A stretch of 53,162 nt of DNA from an uncultured Anaerobutyricum sp. (GCF_934307085.1 NZ_CAKRCF010000018.1:1-53162), one strand, 5' to 3'. Shown: positions 42,593 to 50,987, counted from the stretch's first letter. The notes: generated from the letters alone by a model not told the origin. Translations and numbers: made by a program.

Positions 42593-43411
42593 ATGAACGA
42601 TTACAATAACGTTTTAGTTGGATTTTCGGAGCTTATCAAAAATGAAGAATTTCGTCCCTATGAAGGGGATTTGAGATTAGGTGTCGACCTTGGAACTGCC
42701 AACATTGTAGTATCTGTTGTAGATTCCAACAACACACCAATTGCCGGGGCTTCCTATCCGTCCACGGTTGTACGGGATGGAATCGTTGTGGATTTCATGG
42801 GTGCATCCAGAGCGGTCAGAAATATGAAAGCCAAGCTGGAAGATCTGATGGGAGTGGAGTTTTACGAAGCTGCCACAGCAATCCCGCCGGGAATTATTTC
42901 TGGAAACGTAAAGGTAATTTCCAATGTAGTCGAGTCTGTTGGACTGGATGTAGTCAATGTTATTGACGAGCCTACAGCAGCCGCTTCTGTTCTTGGTATT
43001 ACGGACGGGGCAGTAGTGGATGTCGGTGGTGGAACAACCGGTATCAGTATTCTCAAAGACGGAAAGGTTATCTTTACCGCAGATGAGCCTACAGGTGGAA
43101 CACATATGACTCTGGTACTTGCCGGAAGTCTTGGATGCTCCTTTGAAGAGGCCGAGAGAATCAAGAAAGATCCGAAACAGGAAATGCTGGTATTTCCTGT
43201 GGTTAAACCGGTAATCGAGAAGATGGCAGCCATCGTTGCCCGTTTTATCGAAGGATACGATGTGGACGTTATTTATGTAGTAGGCGGTGCCTGCAGCTTT
43301 AAGAAGTTCGAAAGTGTTTTTGAGAAGGAAACAGGGGTTAAGACGATTAAGCCGAAAGAACCTTTACTGGTTACTCCATTAGGAATTGCCATGAACTGCA
43401 ATAAGCAATAG
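42593..43411 (+). CDS. eutJ: EutJ-like actin-fold chaperone
   Basis: A 272-residue protein of the EutJ family, related to Hsp70/FtsA ATPases and thought to assist microcompartment enzymes. The phosphate motifs RLGVDLGTANIVVSVVD and GAVVDVGGGTTGISIL, the connecting IDEPTAAASVLGI and the adenosine motif YVVGGACSFKKFE are all present. EutJ belongs to ethanolamine clusters in enteric bacteria. Here it sits in a pdu cluster, where it could act beside the PduGH reactivase. AAGGGGA precedes the ATG. Confidence 0.88.
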   Translation: MNDYNNVLVGFSELIKNEEFRPYEGDLRLGVDLGTANIVVSVVDSNNTPIAGASYPSTVVRDGIVVDFMGASRAVRNMKAKLEDLMGVEFYEAATAIPPGIISGNVKVISNVVESVGLDVVNVIDEPTAAASVLGITDGAVVDVGGGTTGISILKDGKVIFTADEPTGGTHMTLVLAGSLGCSFEEAERIKKDPKQEMLVFPVVKPVIEKMAAIVARFIEGYDVDVIYVVGGACSFKKFESVFEKETGVKTIKPKEPLLVTPLGIAMNCNKQ

Positions 43412-43416
43412 GTGGC

Positions 43417-44298
43417 ATGATGAATAGAAAAGAATTTGAAGATGCGCTTATGGCAACGATTGTGGAATATATTTCAGACCAGGTCATCTTACGATACGCA
43501 CAGGCTTGTAAGAAAGCTACTGTTCTTTTCTCTGGAGCCTTAATCGGTTACAAAGATGCAGTAACATCTTTAAATGAACTGAAAAAGGATGGCTGGACAT
43601 TGACAGCAGTATTGTCAAAGGCAGCAGGAGAAGTAATTACAGAAGAACGTATCAAGAATGATATTGGTCCGGATGCCATTTATGTTGAAGGCGCTCCGGT
43701 TAACGGCAGACAGATTGTAGATGACAGTCAGTTTGTAATTATTCCGTCGCTGACAATTAACACAGCCGCAAAGGTTGCTAATTGTATTAGTGATAATCTC
43801 CTTACCAATATGATTTCGAGAGCGATGGCTACCGGAAAGCCAATCGTGGCAGCAATTGATGGCTGCTGTCCGGATAATAAGGTAAGAGAGCAGATGGGCT
43901 TTAAAGTGACAGACGCTTATAAAGCTAAGATGAGACATAATCTTGAAGATATGCTCACATACGGAATCACGCTGACAACAGATTACAGTCTGTGCAGTAA
44001 AGTGAATGAAGTTTTCTCTGCAAAGGTGTCTCTTCCGGCACTGGATAACAGTAAGCCAGCACCGAAGGAAGACAGAATCGTTTCCGCAAAGATGGAGCCG
44101 GTAGTGCAGTCAGTAGGCCAGCCAGTCAAAAAAGTGGAAACACCGAGCAGTGTAAAGTTAGACAAAAAAGTAATCGGCAGAGTCGATATAGCAAAGAATG
44201 CGAGATTTAAGACCATTGTTGTAAGACAGGATGCGTTAGTTACTGGTCTTGCAAAAGACGAGGCTTTAAATCGCGGAATTACGATTGTAAAAGAGTAA
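43417..44298 (+). CDS. Microcompartment-associated flavoprotein-like protein
   Basis: A 293-residue protein with no secure name. Residues 30-200 resemble the flavoprotein (PPC decarboxylase-like) fold: TVLFSGALIGYKDA, TAVLSKAAGEVI, VIIPSLTINTAAKVANCISDNLLTNMI, GKPIVAAIDGCCP. A Pro/Ser/Lys linker leads to a C-terminal piece (RVDIAKNARFKTIVVRQDALVTGLAKDEALNRGITIV) that resembles the (A/V)(I/L)(V/I)TPLAxDxA tail shared by several microcompartment enzymes. The first 20 residues can form an amphipathic helix. It overlaps no gene but is tightly packed between eutJ and pduN. It may be a flavin-dependent cobalamin reductase or a structural factor. Confidence 0.65.
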   Translation: MMNRKEFEDALMATIVEYISDQVILRYAQACKKATVLFSGALIGYKDAVTSLNELKKDGWTLTAVLSKAAGEVITEERIKNDIGPDAIYVEGAPVNGRQIVDDSQFVIIPSLTINTAAKVANCISDNLLTNMISRAMATGKPIVAAIDGCCPDNKVREQMGFKVTDAYKAKMRHNLEDMLTYGITLTTDYSLCSKVNEVFSAKVSLPALDNSKPAPKEDRIVSAKMEPVVQSVGQPVKKVETPSSVKLDKKVIGRVDIAKNARFKTIVVRQDALVTGLAKDEALNRGITIVKE

Positions 44299-44310
44299 GT
44301 AGGTGAAGAC

Positions 44311-44586
44311 ATGTATTTAGGTAAAGTGATTGGTACAGTAGTTTCCACCATTAAGACTCCAAGTCTGACCGGCAGTAAGTTTCTTATCGTTGAGAAGATC
44401 AATCAGGATCTTACAGCAAAGAAACAGACAGAAATTGCTGTTGATACTGTTGGAGCCGGCGATGGTGAAACCGTAATTGTCGTAGGCGGAAGTTCCGCAC
44501 GTATGTCAAATGGTAAAAAGACTGACCTGCCAGTAGATGCTGCGATTATCGGCATTGTCGATACCGTAGAGATATCACAGTGTTAA
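44311..44586 (+). CDS. pduN: Microcompartment vertex protein PduN
   Basis: A 91-residue protein of the EutN/CcmL pentamer family, which caps the vertices of the shell. It opens YLGKVIGTVVSTIKTPSLTGSKFLIVE and later has DTVGAGDGETVIVVGGSSAR, both diagnostic, and closes with DAAIIGIVDTVEI. GTAGGTG precedes the ATG. It links the flavoprotein and pduO genes with gaps of only 12 and 13 bases. Confidence 0.95.
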   Translation: MYLGKVIGTVVSTIKTPSLTGSKFLIVEKINQDLTAKKQTEIAVDTVGAGDGETVIVVGGSSARMSNGKKTDLPVDAAIIGIVDTVEISQC

Positions 44587-44599
44587 GGGTGTGAATATA

Positions 44600-45613
44600 A
44601 TGTCCAATATTTATACAAAGACAGGTGATAAAGGAACGACGGGTCTCTATGGTGGTTCCAGAGTTGACAAAGACAGTTTAAACGTTGATGCTTACGGAAC
44701 TGTCGATGAAGCAATCTCTTCTCTGGGAGTCGCCTATACCCTGACTGATTCACCGGAAATAAAAGAATATATTAATCATATTCAAAAGAGGATGTTCCAG
44801 GCAGGTGCTGAATTAGCCAGTGATGCAAGAGGAATGGAAATGCTCAAAGATAAAATCGGGGAGGCTGATATTAAGTACCTTGAAGATATCATTGACAAAT
44901 CCACCGAAGTCAACGGGCTGATGCGAGAATTCGTAGTACCTGGAGTTAATCCTTCCTCCGCAGCCTTACACGTTGCAAGAACTGTTGTAAGACGTGCAGA
45001 GAGAATAGTTACAGCACTCGCAAAGCAGGTTCCTGTTCGTGAGGAGTTACGCAAATATATCAATCGCTTATCAGATGCGTGCTTTGCAATGGCTCGTCTC
45101 GAAGAGGCAAGAGCAAAAAATCAGGAGATCGAAGAATTAAAAGACACAGTACGACAGGTAGTGAAAACCTTAGGAGCTATGGGAAAGGAAGAAGACAGCA
45201 TGGATATGTCAATTGAAACCTTGAAAAAGATGGCTGGATTCATAGAAGAAAAGGCAAAAGAGATTGGTGTTCCTGTTGCATTTTCCGCAGTAGATGAAGG
45301 TGGCAACTTACTGTACTTCCAGCGCATGGAAGGAACCCTGTTAATCAGTACAAAAGTGTCTCAGGACAAAGCATATACTGCCTGTGCATTAAAATGTCCG
45401 ACATGTGATCTTGCTGATGTGACAAAACCAGGCGAGAGCCTGTGGAGTCTCCATAATTCTGGTGATGGCAGAATTATTTGTTTTGGCGGCGGATATCCAA
45501 TCAAGAAAGATGGCAAAGTAATCGGAGCCATCGGAGTAAGTGGTGGAACCGCTGAACAAGATATGGCAGTAGCGACATACGCATTAGAAAAAATGCAAGG
45601 AGGAAAAGCATAA
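44600..45613 (+). CDS. pduO: Cob(I)alamin adenosyltransferase with GlcG/HbpS domain
   Basis: A 337-residue two-domain protein. Residues 1-185 are a PduO-type adenosyltransferase that makes adenosylcobalamin from cob(I)alamin and ATP (YTKTGDKGTTGLYGGSRVDKD, then NPSSAALHVARTVVRRAER and RLSDACFAMAR). Residues 200-337 are a GlcG/HbpS domain (MAGFIEEKAKEIGVPVAFSAVD, GGYPIKKDGKVIGAIGVSGG), which binds haem in Salmonella PduO. The ATG at 44600 has AAGGGTG eight bases upstream. It overlaps pduP by one base (TAATG). Confidence 0.94.
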   Translation: MSNIYTKTGDKGTTGLYGGSRVDKDSLNVDAYGTVDEAISSLGVAYTLTDSPEIKEYINHIQKRMFQAGAELASDARGMEMLKDKIGEADIKYLEDIIDKSTEVNGLMREFVVPGVNPSSAALHVARTVVRRAERIVTALAKQVPVREELRKYINRLSDACFAMARLEEARAKNQEIEELKDTVRQVVKTLGAMGKEEDSMDMSIETLKKMAGFIEEKAKEIGVPVAFSAVDEGGNLLYFQRMEGTLLISTKVSQDKAYTACALKCPTCDLADVTKPGESLWSLHNSGDGRIICFGGGYPIKKDGKVIGAIGVSGGTAEQDMAVATYALEKMQGGKA

Positions 45614-47019
45614 TGAATATCGATGTTGAATTAATTGAAAAAGTCGTTAAAAAAGTATTAAACGATGTTGAGACTGGCTCAAGCGAAAGCGAATATGGAT
45701 ATGGTATCTTTGATACTATGGACGAAGCAATCGAAGCTTCCGCAAAAGCTCAGAAAGAATATATGAACCATTCCATGGCTGACAGACAGAGATACGTTGA
45801 AGGTATCAGAGAAGTTGTATGTACAAAAGAAAACCTTGAGTACATGAGTAAACTCGCTGTTGAAGAAAGCGGAATGGGTGCTTACGAATATAAAGTAATC
45901 AAAAACCGTTTAGCAGCAGTTAAATCTCCAGGTGTTGAAGATTTAACAACAGAAGCTTTATCAGGTGATGACGGACTTACATTAGTTGAGTACTGTCCAT
46001 TCGGTGTAATTGGTGCTATCGCTCCTACAACAAACCCTACAGAAACAGTTATCTGTAACTCCATCGCAATGCTTGCTGGTGGAAACACTGTAGTATTCAG
46101 CCCACATCCACGTTCAAAAGGCGTTTCCATCTGGTTAATTAAGAAACTGAACGCTAAATTAGAAGAGCTGGGCGCTCCTAGAAACTTAATCGTAACTGTT
46201 AAAGAGCCATCCATCGAAAACACAAACATCATGATGAACCATCCAAAGGTTCGTATGCTTGTTGCTACAGGTGGTCCTGGAATCGTTAAAGCAGTTATGT
46301 CAACAGGTAAGAAAGCTATCGGAGCTGGTGCTGGTAACCCTCCAGTAGTAGTAGATGAAACTGCTGATATCGAAAAAGCAGCTAAGGATATCGTTAACGG
46401 ATGTTCTTTCGATAACAACCTTCCATGTATCGCAGAGAAAGAAGTTATCGCTGTAGATCAGATCGCTGACTACTTAATCTTCAACATGAAGAACAATGGC
46501 GCATACGAAGTAAAAGATCCTGAAATCATCGAAAAGATGGTTGATCTCGTAACAAAAGACAGAAAGAAACCAGCTGTTAACTTCGTAGGTAAGAGCGCAC
46601 AGTACATCCTTGATAAAGTTGGAATCAAGGTTGGACCAGAAGTTAAATGTATCATCATGGAAGCTCCTAAGGATCATCCATTCGTACAGATCGAGTTAAT
46701 GATGCCTATCCTTCCTATCGTTCGTGTTCCTAACGTAGACGAAGCTATCGACTTCGCTGTAGAAGTAGAACATGGTAACAGACATACAGCTATGATGCAT
46801 TCTAAGAATGTAGATAAACTTACAAAGATGGCAAAAGAAATCGAAACAACTATTTTCGTAAAGAATGGTCCATCTTATGCAGGTATCGGTGTTGGTGGAA
46901 TGGGATATACAACATTCACAATTGCCGGACCTACAGGTGAAGGTTTAACATCTGCTAAATCATTCTGCCGTAAGAGAAGATGTGTATTACAGGACGGTCT
47001 CCATATCAGAATGAAATAA
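45613..47019 (+). CDS. pduP: CoA-acylating propionaldehyde dehydrogenase
   Basis: A 468-residue enzyme that oxidises propionaldehyde and CoA to propionyl-CoA with NAD+ inside the compartment. The first 18 residues (MNIDVELIEKVVKKVLND) are the classic encapsulation tag. The catalytic Cys lies in FDNNLPCIAEKE at about residue 272. The NAD region has APTTNPTETVICNSIAM and ATGGPGIVKAVMSTGKKAIG. The overlap with pduO and AGGAGG upstream show coupling. It supplies the oxidative half of the redox balance with PduQ. Confidence 0.95.
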   Translation: MNIDVELIEKVVKKVLNDVETGSSESEYGYGIFDTMDEAIEASAKAQKEYMNHSMADRQRYVEGIREVVCTKENLEYMSKLAVEESGMGAYEYKVIKNRLAAVKSPGVEDLTTEALSGDDGLTLVEYCPFGVIGAIAPTTNPTETVICNSIAMLAGGNTVVFSPHPRSKGVSIWLIKKLNAKLEELGAPRNLIVTVKEPSIENTNIMMNHPKVRMLVATGGPGIVKAVMSTGKKAIGAGAGNPPVVVDETADIEKAAKDIVNGCSFDNNLPCIAEKEVIAVDQIADYLIFNMKNNGAYEVKDPEIIEKMVDLVTKDRKKPAVNFVGKSAQYILDKVGIKVGPEVKCIIMEAPKDHPFVQIELMMPILPIVRVPNVDEAIDFAVEVEHGNRHTAMMHSKNVDKLTKMAKEIETTIFVKNGPSYAGIGVGGMGYTTFTIAGPTGEGLTSAKSFCRKRRCVLQDGLHIRMK

Positions 47020-47035
47020 TTAAGAGGTGAGTTAA

Positions 47036-48364
47036 ATGGAAAAAAACCTTATTGATATCATTGCAAAATCCGGTATCGTTGGTGCCGGTGGTGCAGGTTT
47101 TCCTACTCATGTAAAAATGAATGCTAAGGCTGAATATGTCATCATTAATGGCGCTGAGTGCGAACCTTTATTAAGAGTCGACCAGCAGCTTATGGCCATT
47201 GAGACAAAGAAAATTCTTGATGCATTAAAGCTCTGCATGGAAGCAGTAGGTGCAGACAAGGGTGTAATTGCCTTAAAAGGTCACTATGAAGCAGCAATTA
47301 ACAGCTTTAACCAGCTCTTGGGAGAGTATGAAGGCATTAGCCTTCATCTCCTTCCAAACTTCTATCCGGCTGGTGATGAACAGATTACAGTATACGAAGT
47401 TACGGGAAGAATTGTACCAGAAGGTGGAATTCCTCTACAGTGTGGCGTTATCGTTTCCAATGTAGAGACCATGCTTAATATTTACAATGCTTACTTTGAA
47501 GACAAACCAGTTACAGATTCTTATGTAACATTTGCTGGTGAAGTAAAGAACCACATTACTTTAAAATTACCACTTGGTATGACAGTAAAAGAAGCATTAG
47601 ACCTCGCTGGAGGTGTTACCGTGAACGGACCTTACGTTGTAATTAACGGTGGTCCTATGATGGGTAAACATGTTGCGTTAGATTCTAAGATTACAAAAAC
47701 AACAAAAGGCTTAATCGTGTTACCGGAAGACCATCCATTAATTCAGGATGTAAAACTTCCAGTACCTAAGATGCTTCATATGGCAAAAGCTGCATGTTGT
47801 CACTGTAGTATGTGTTCAGAAGTATGTCCTCGTCACTTAATCGGACATAGAATTGAGCCAAATAAGACTATCAGATTTGCAAGCTATGGAAGCTTATGCG
47901 ATGGTTCTGATACACCAATGATCGCATTCTTATGTTCAGAATGTCGTCTTTGCCAGTATGCATGTATCATGAACCTCCAGCCTTGGAAGGTAAATCATGA
48001 ACTGAAAGGTATCATGGCAAAACAGGGTATTAAGAGTACATTGCATAACCAGCCAGAATCAGTACATCCAATGAGAGAGTACAAACGATTCCCTATCAAG
48101 AAGTTAATCGCTCGTCTGGGACTGACAAAATACAACGTTGCAGCTCCTCTGACAGAATTAACAACAGAGATAGATCACGTATCTATTCCTGTAGGACAGC
48201 ACATCGGCGCACCTGCAGTTCCGTGTGTAAGTGTTGGTGATACCGTTGCAAAGGGCGATGTAATCGCTCAGCCTGCAGAAGGTAAATTAGGTGCTTGTAT
48301 TCATGCTAGTATCAGCGGTACAGTCAAAGCAATCGCTGACGGTTGTATCTCAATCGAAAAATAA
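47036..48364 (+). CDS. pduS: Cobalamin reductase PduS
   Basis: A 442-residue flavin and iron-sulphur protein of the RnfC type that reduces cob(III)alamin for PduO. The N-terminal GIVGAGGAGFPTHVK and NGAECEPLLRVDQQLM blocks bind flavin and NADH. Two cluster motifs follow, CCHCSMCSEVCP at about residue 256 and CSECRLCQYAC at about 301. A C-terminal biotinyl-like domain (PVGQHIGAPAVPCVSVGDTVAKGD) ends it. AAGAGGTG precedes the ATG. It completes cofactor recycling within the cluster. Confidence 0.94.
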   Translation: MEKNLIDIIAKSGIVGAGGAGFPTHVKMNAKAEYVIINGAECEPLLRVDQQLMAIETKKILDALKLCMEAVGADKGVIALKGHYEAAINSFNQLLGEYEGISLHLLPNFYPAGDEQITVYEVTGRIVPEGGIPLQCGVIVSNVETMLNIYNAYFEDKPVTDSYVTFAGEVKNHITLKLPLGMTVKEALDLAGGVTVNGPYVVINGGPMMGKHVALDSKITKTTKGLIVLPEDHPLIQDVKLPVPKMLHMAKAACCHCSMCSEVCPRHLIGHRIEPNKTIRFASYGSLCDGSDTPMIAFLCSECRLCQYACIMNLQPWKVNHELKGIMAKQGIKSTLHNQPESVHPMREYKRFPIKKLIARLGLTKYNVAAPLTELTTEIDHVSIPVGQHIGAPAVPCVSVGDTVAKGDVIAQPAEGKLGACIHASISGTVKAIADGCISIEK

Positions 48365-48381
48365 AGGATGGTGTTTACACA

Positions 48382-48933
48382 GTGAGAAAAGCAGTTGGAT
48401 TCGTAGAAATTAAAAGCATTCCTGTTGGTATCCAGACAGCAGATGAAATGGTAAAAGCAGGTAATGTAGAATTATTACTGTCTACACCAATTTGTCCTGG
48501 TAAATATGTAATTATTGTTGGCGGACATGTAGGTCCTGTAAAGGCTGCTATGAGCAAAGCTGAGCTCGTAAGTGGAATTTACTTAATCGACACACATATC
48601 CTTGACAATATTCGTGAAGAAGTTCTCCCAGCCATCGCTGGAGTAACTCCAACTCAGCAGATCCAGGCAGTTGGCGCAATTGAGACAATTTCCGCTTTAA
48701 CAGCAATTATTGCAGCCGATACAGCAGTAAAGGCTTCCAAAGTCAGCATCGTTGACTTAAGAATTGCCAGAGGTTTAGGCGGTAAAGGATACTTAGTCAT
48801 CACAGGAGAAGTATCCTCCGTAAGATCTGCAGTTAATGCATGTCTTGCAAAATTAGGAATCAGTGGAGAAGTAACATCTACTTCTATCATTCCACGTCCA
48901 CATCCACAGATTGTTGAAAGTTTATTGAAGTAA
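48382..48933 (+). CDS. pduT: Iron-sulphur shell protein PduT
   Basis: A 183-residue trimeric shell protein with two BMC domains. Cys38 in STPICPGK is the residue that holds a 4Fe-4S cluster in the pore of Salmonella PduT, which suggests electron transfer across the shell. The second domain begins AVGAIETISALTAIIAADTAVKA, and the end is SIIPRPHPQIVE. The GTG at 48382 fits the family N-terminus and has AAGGATGGTG upstream; the frame's earlier ATG at 48343 lies inside pduS. Electron supply from neighbouring PduS is plausible. Confidence 0.93.
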   Translation: MRKAVGFVEIKSIPVGIQTADEMVKAGNVELLLSTPICPGKYVIIVGGHVGPVKAAMSKAELVSGIYLIDTHILDNIREEVLPAIAGVTPTQQIQAVGAIETISALTAIIAADTAVKASKVSIVDLRIARGLGGKGYLVITGEVSSVRSAVNACLAKLGISGEVTSTSIIPRPHPQIVESLLK

Positions 48934-48969
48934 TAAGCCCTCACATCATGGATAGTTAATTATAGTAGT

Positions 48970-49077
48970 TATAATCAACTTAAGTATATAGAAAGGTTGT
49001 CCGCATAGAATCGGGCTTTCGCCTCAGCCACACAGGGCCAGGAGGGAAAGATTCCCGTGGGCGGGCAGCCTTTTTCA
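48970..49077 (+). ncRNA. Compact structured small RNA of unknown family
   Basis: TATAAT at about 48970-48975 is followed by a strongly structured block. GGTTGTCCGC at about 48995 pairs over ten positions with GCGGGCAGCC, which ends at 49070 and is followed by TTTTT. Inside are GGC-TTTC-GCC, CCAC with GTGG, and GGGAA-AGA-TTCCC. It looks like a small RNA with its own promoter and a terminator built into its closing stem. It lacks the small SRP RNA signature and any riboswitch core I know. The 165 bases after it, to 49244, are AT-rich and hold nothing else I can name. Confidence 0.55.
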
Positions 49078-49244
49078 GCTATAAAAAAAAATTTATGAAA
49101 TAAAAAGTGAGTGCTACAAATGAGTTTGGCAAATTAATTTTGATAGCTACAATTATATATTTTAATGTGGACAAAACAAAAATAATGTGAAAAAATATAA
49201 GCAGATATATAACAAAAATATAGAAGAATAGGAGTAAAAGCAAA

Positions 49245-49592
49245 ATGGGAAAAACATATATTCCAATCACAGAAGCCAATAAAAAGAATATCTTAAACTT
49301 CATCGGTATGTGCCGCATGAACGGATTAGAAGGAATGGCAGAACCATCATTTTCTTTCAAAGACATTAGAGAAGACATCGGAACCGTAATCTTTGATGTA
49401 TTCTATAGCTGCAGAGGAATCACAGAACCATCCTGGAATATGACGGTTAAAGTAGACAGTGATGTACGTTTTCATGACAGTGCAGCATCGAAAGCAGGAG
49501 AAACATACTGCTATTTAGATTCTTACAGAATCGAAAAAGATAGTCTTGAATTCAAGACAAAAACATCAAAATTTAACGTATTTTCTTTCTAA
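49245..49592 (+). CDS. Small protein of unknown function
   Basis: I do not recognise this 115-residue soluble protein. It has no signal peptide or membrane segment and a mixed composition with several aromatic residues. Two Cys occur at about residues 25 and 50. AGGAG precedes the ATG at a fair distance. Its codon use matches the neighbours, and it lies between the two halves of the pdu region, ending at hairpin LHE7. Conservation across species would be the first test of reality. Confidence 0.6.
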   Translation: MGKTYIPITEANKKNILNFIGMCRMNGLEGMAEPSFSFKDIREDIGTVIFDVFYSCRGITEPSWNMTVKVDSDVRFHDSAASKAGETYCYLDSYRIEKDSLEFKTKTSKFNVFSF

Positions 49593-49615
49593 GATTATTA
49601 TTTGATTCATTAGGG

Positions 49616-49748
49616 GAAATAGGCGAAAAAAGAAACAATACCATATCCCAGATGCGGCTTCGGAGTGTGTTTAAGATACTCATCCGCATCTTAAACACAC
49701 TCCGAAGCCGCATCTGGGATATGGTATTGTTTCTTTTTCGTCTATTTC
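49616..49748 (+). repeat. Long hairpin element LHE7 (61-base stem)
   Basis: 49616-49677 is complementary to 49688-49748 with one substitution and one extra A, around a ten-base loop. The ends are GAAATAGGCGAAAAA and TTTTTCGTCTATTTC, so A and T tracts allow termination both ways between convergent genes. The inner part contains CACTCCGAAGCCGC, resembling the GCTCCGAGGCCAC of LHE3, but here both sides pair. It ends one base before the stop codon of the kinase gene. Family membership is tentative. Confidence 0.88.
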
Positions 49749-49749
49749 T

Positions 49750-50973
49750 CTAGAATAATACATTTACAATATCTTCAATGACTTCTTTAATATCATCATA
49801 AGAATCCCATTTTTCAAATAGAACTTTATCAATCGTAACAGAAGTAAACTTCGCTTTTGTGCGGAGTGCATTATCTTTGATGCAGTCAAAGTCGGCTGTG
49901 TCCATATCACCACATACGCGGCTGAAGTTTACGCAGGCGGCAAAGCCAAAGCATTCTCGTAAGATATCAAGTGCCAGGCTTTCTTTATAGCCATTTGTAA
50001 TCTTATATTCAAGCTTCGCATCTTTTTCCCAGTATTCAAAGAAGAACTGAATATAGTAAGTATAGAGCATCTCGATAAGGGAGATGAGATAAGCGACATA
50101 GTTCTTTCGATGCGTTTCCGTATCAAATGGGCGGACAGCTGCGGAGCAGGCCTGGGAAATAATATTTGCAATGATGAATCCGAGGTCGTATGAAAACGGT
50201 GCACCAAAGGTATATTCCATATCGATAACCTTAAGATGTGTGTCATCTGCAAAGATATTAGAAGTATGGAAGTCGCCATGAATTAACGTTTCTGATTTAC
50301 TCATGAAAAGGTGACGCAGTTTATATCTCTGGAATTCAAGGTTTGGGTCAAAGCGAATCGACTTGCAATATTCTTCAAATTCCGGACCGCAGGCCGCATC
50401 GTAATGGTCGGAGCCAAAAATCTGAAGGAAGATGCCGTTTTCCATAACAACACGCAGTTCTGCGTTCATGAAATGTGCGAGAAGCTTGCGGTATTCTTCT
50501 GTTGGAAGATAGAATTCCGAAGTATAAAAATGTGTGGCGGCAAGATACTGTGCGCCCTGCTTTGCCAGTTCCGGGAAAAGGTGATTTTTATTCATCTGGA
50601 AGCGGATTAGCTTCAGATTTGAAACATCTTCCATAATAAATACGTTATTTTCCGGATCACCAAGATACAGAGAGGGAACGTACTGCGGAACAATCTTTGC
50701 CCGTAGCTCCATAATCTCGTACTCGAAACGGTTACGAGTCGGAGTGAGGGCACGTCCGCGACGTTTTAATTGTTCTGTAGATTGCTTTACGATATAAGAA
50801 TGTCCATCGGCATCACTAACACGAAAAACATAGTTACAGTAACCATCACCTTCCACGTCTTCACCAAGATCACCTTCTCCAATCATAGAAACTTTAACAG
50901 GCTCTTTTAACTGCAGGGAAGGCATATGCTCTTTTATATAAGAAAGAATATTTTCCTTTGTAAGAATAATCAT
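49750..50973 (-). CDS. mtnK: S-methyl-5-thioribose kinase-like protein, copy 1
   Basis: A 407-residue kinase of the aminoglycoside phosphotransferase/MtnK group. The catalytic loop HGDFHTSN is at about residue 233 and the metal-binding DMEY follows at about 252. The N-terminal GEGDLGEDVEGDGYCNYVFRV and KQST take the place of the kinase nucleotide-binding strands. MtnK phosphorylates methylthioribose in methionine salvage. It is a tandem paralogue of the next gene and lies downstream of pduU and eutP on the same strand. A role with 5-deoxyribose from damaged adenosylcobalamin is my speculation. Confidence 0.8.
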   Translation of the reverse strand: MIILTKENILSYIKEHMPSLQLKEPVKVSMIGEGDLGEDVEGDGYCNYVFRVSDADGHSYIVKQSTEQLKRRGRALTPTRNRFEYEIMELRAKIVPQYVPSLYLGDPENNVFIMEDVSNLKLIRFQMNKNHLFPELAKQGAQYLAATHFYTSEFYLPTEEYRKLLAHFMNAELRVVMENGIFLQIFGSDHYDAACGPEFEEYCKSIRFDPNLEFQRYKLRHLFMSKSETLIHGDFHTSNIFADDTHLKVIDMEYTFGAPFSYDLGFIIANIISQACSAAVRPFDTETHRKNYVAYLISLIEMLYTYYIQFFFEYWEKDAKLEYKITNGYKESLALDILRECFGFAACVNFSRVCGDMDTADFDCIKDNALRTKAKFTSVTIDKVLFEKWDSYDDIKEVIEDIVNVLF

Positions 50974-50987
50974 AGTGAGCCTCCCTT

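Noticed and set aside
45882..46418. Long reverse-strand frame inside pduP
   Set aside because: It is opposite the conserved NAD-binding region of pduP and has no features of a gene.
48990..49077. Small SRP (4.5S-like) RNA
   Set aside because: The size fits and the GGA runs suggest it, but the CAGG...GGAA...AGCAG signature of the SRP hairpin is absent and the fold is branched rather than one long hairpin.
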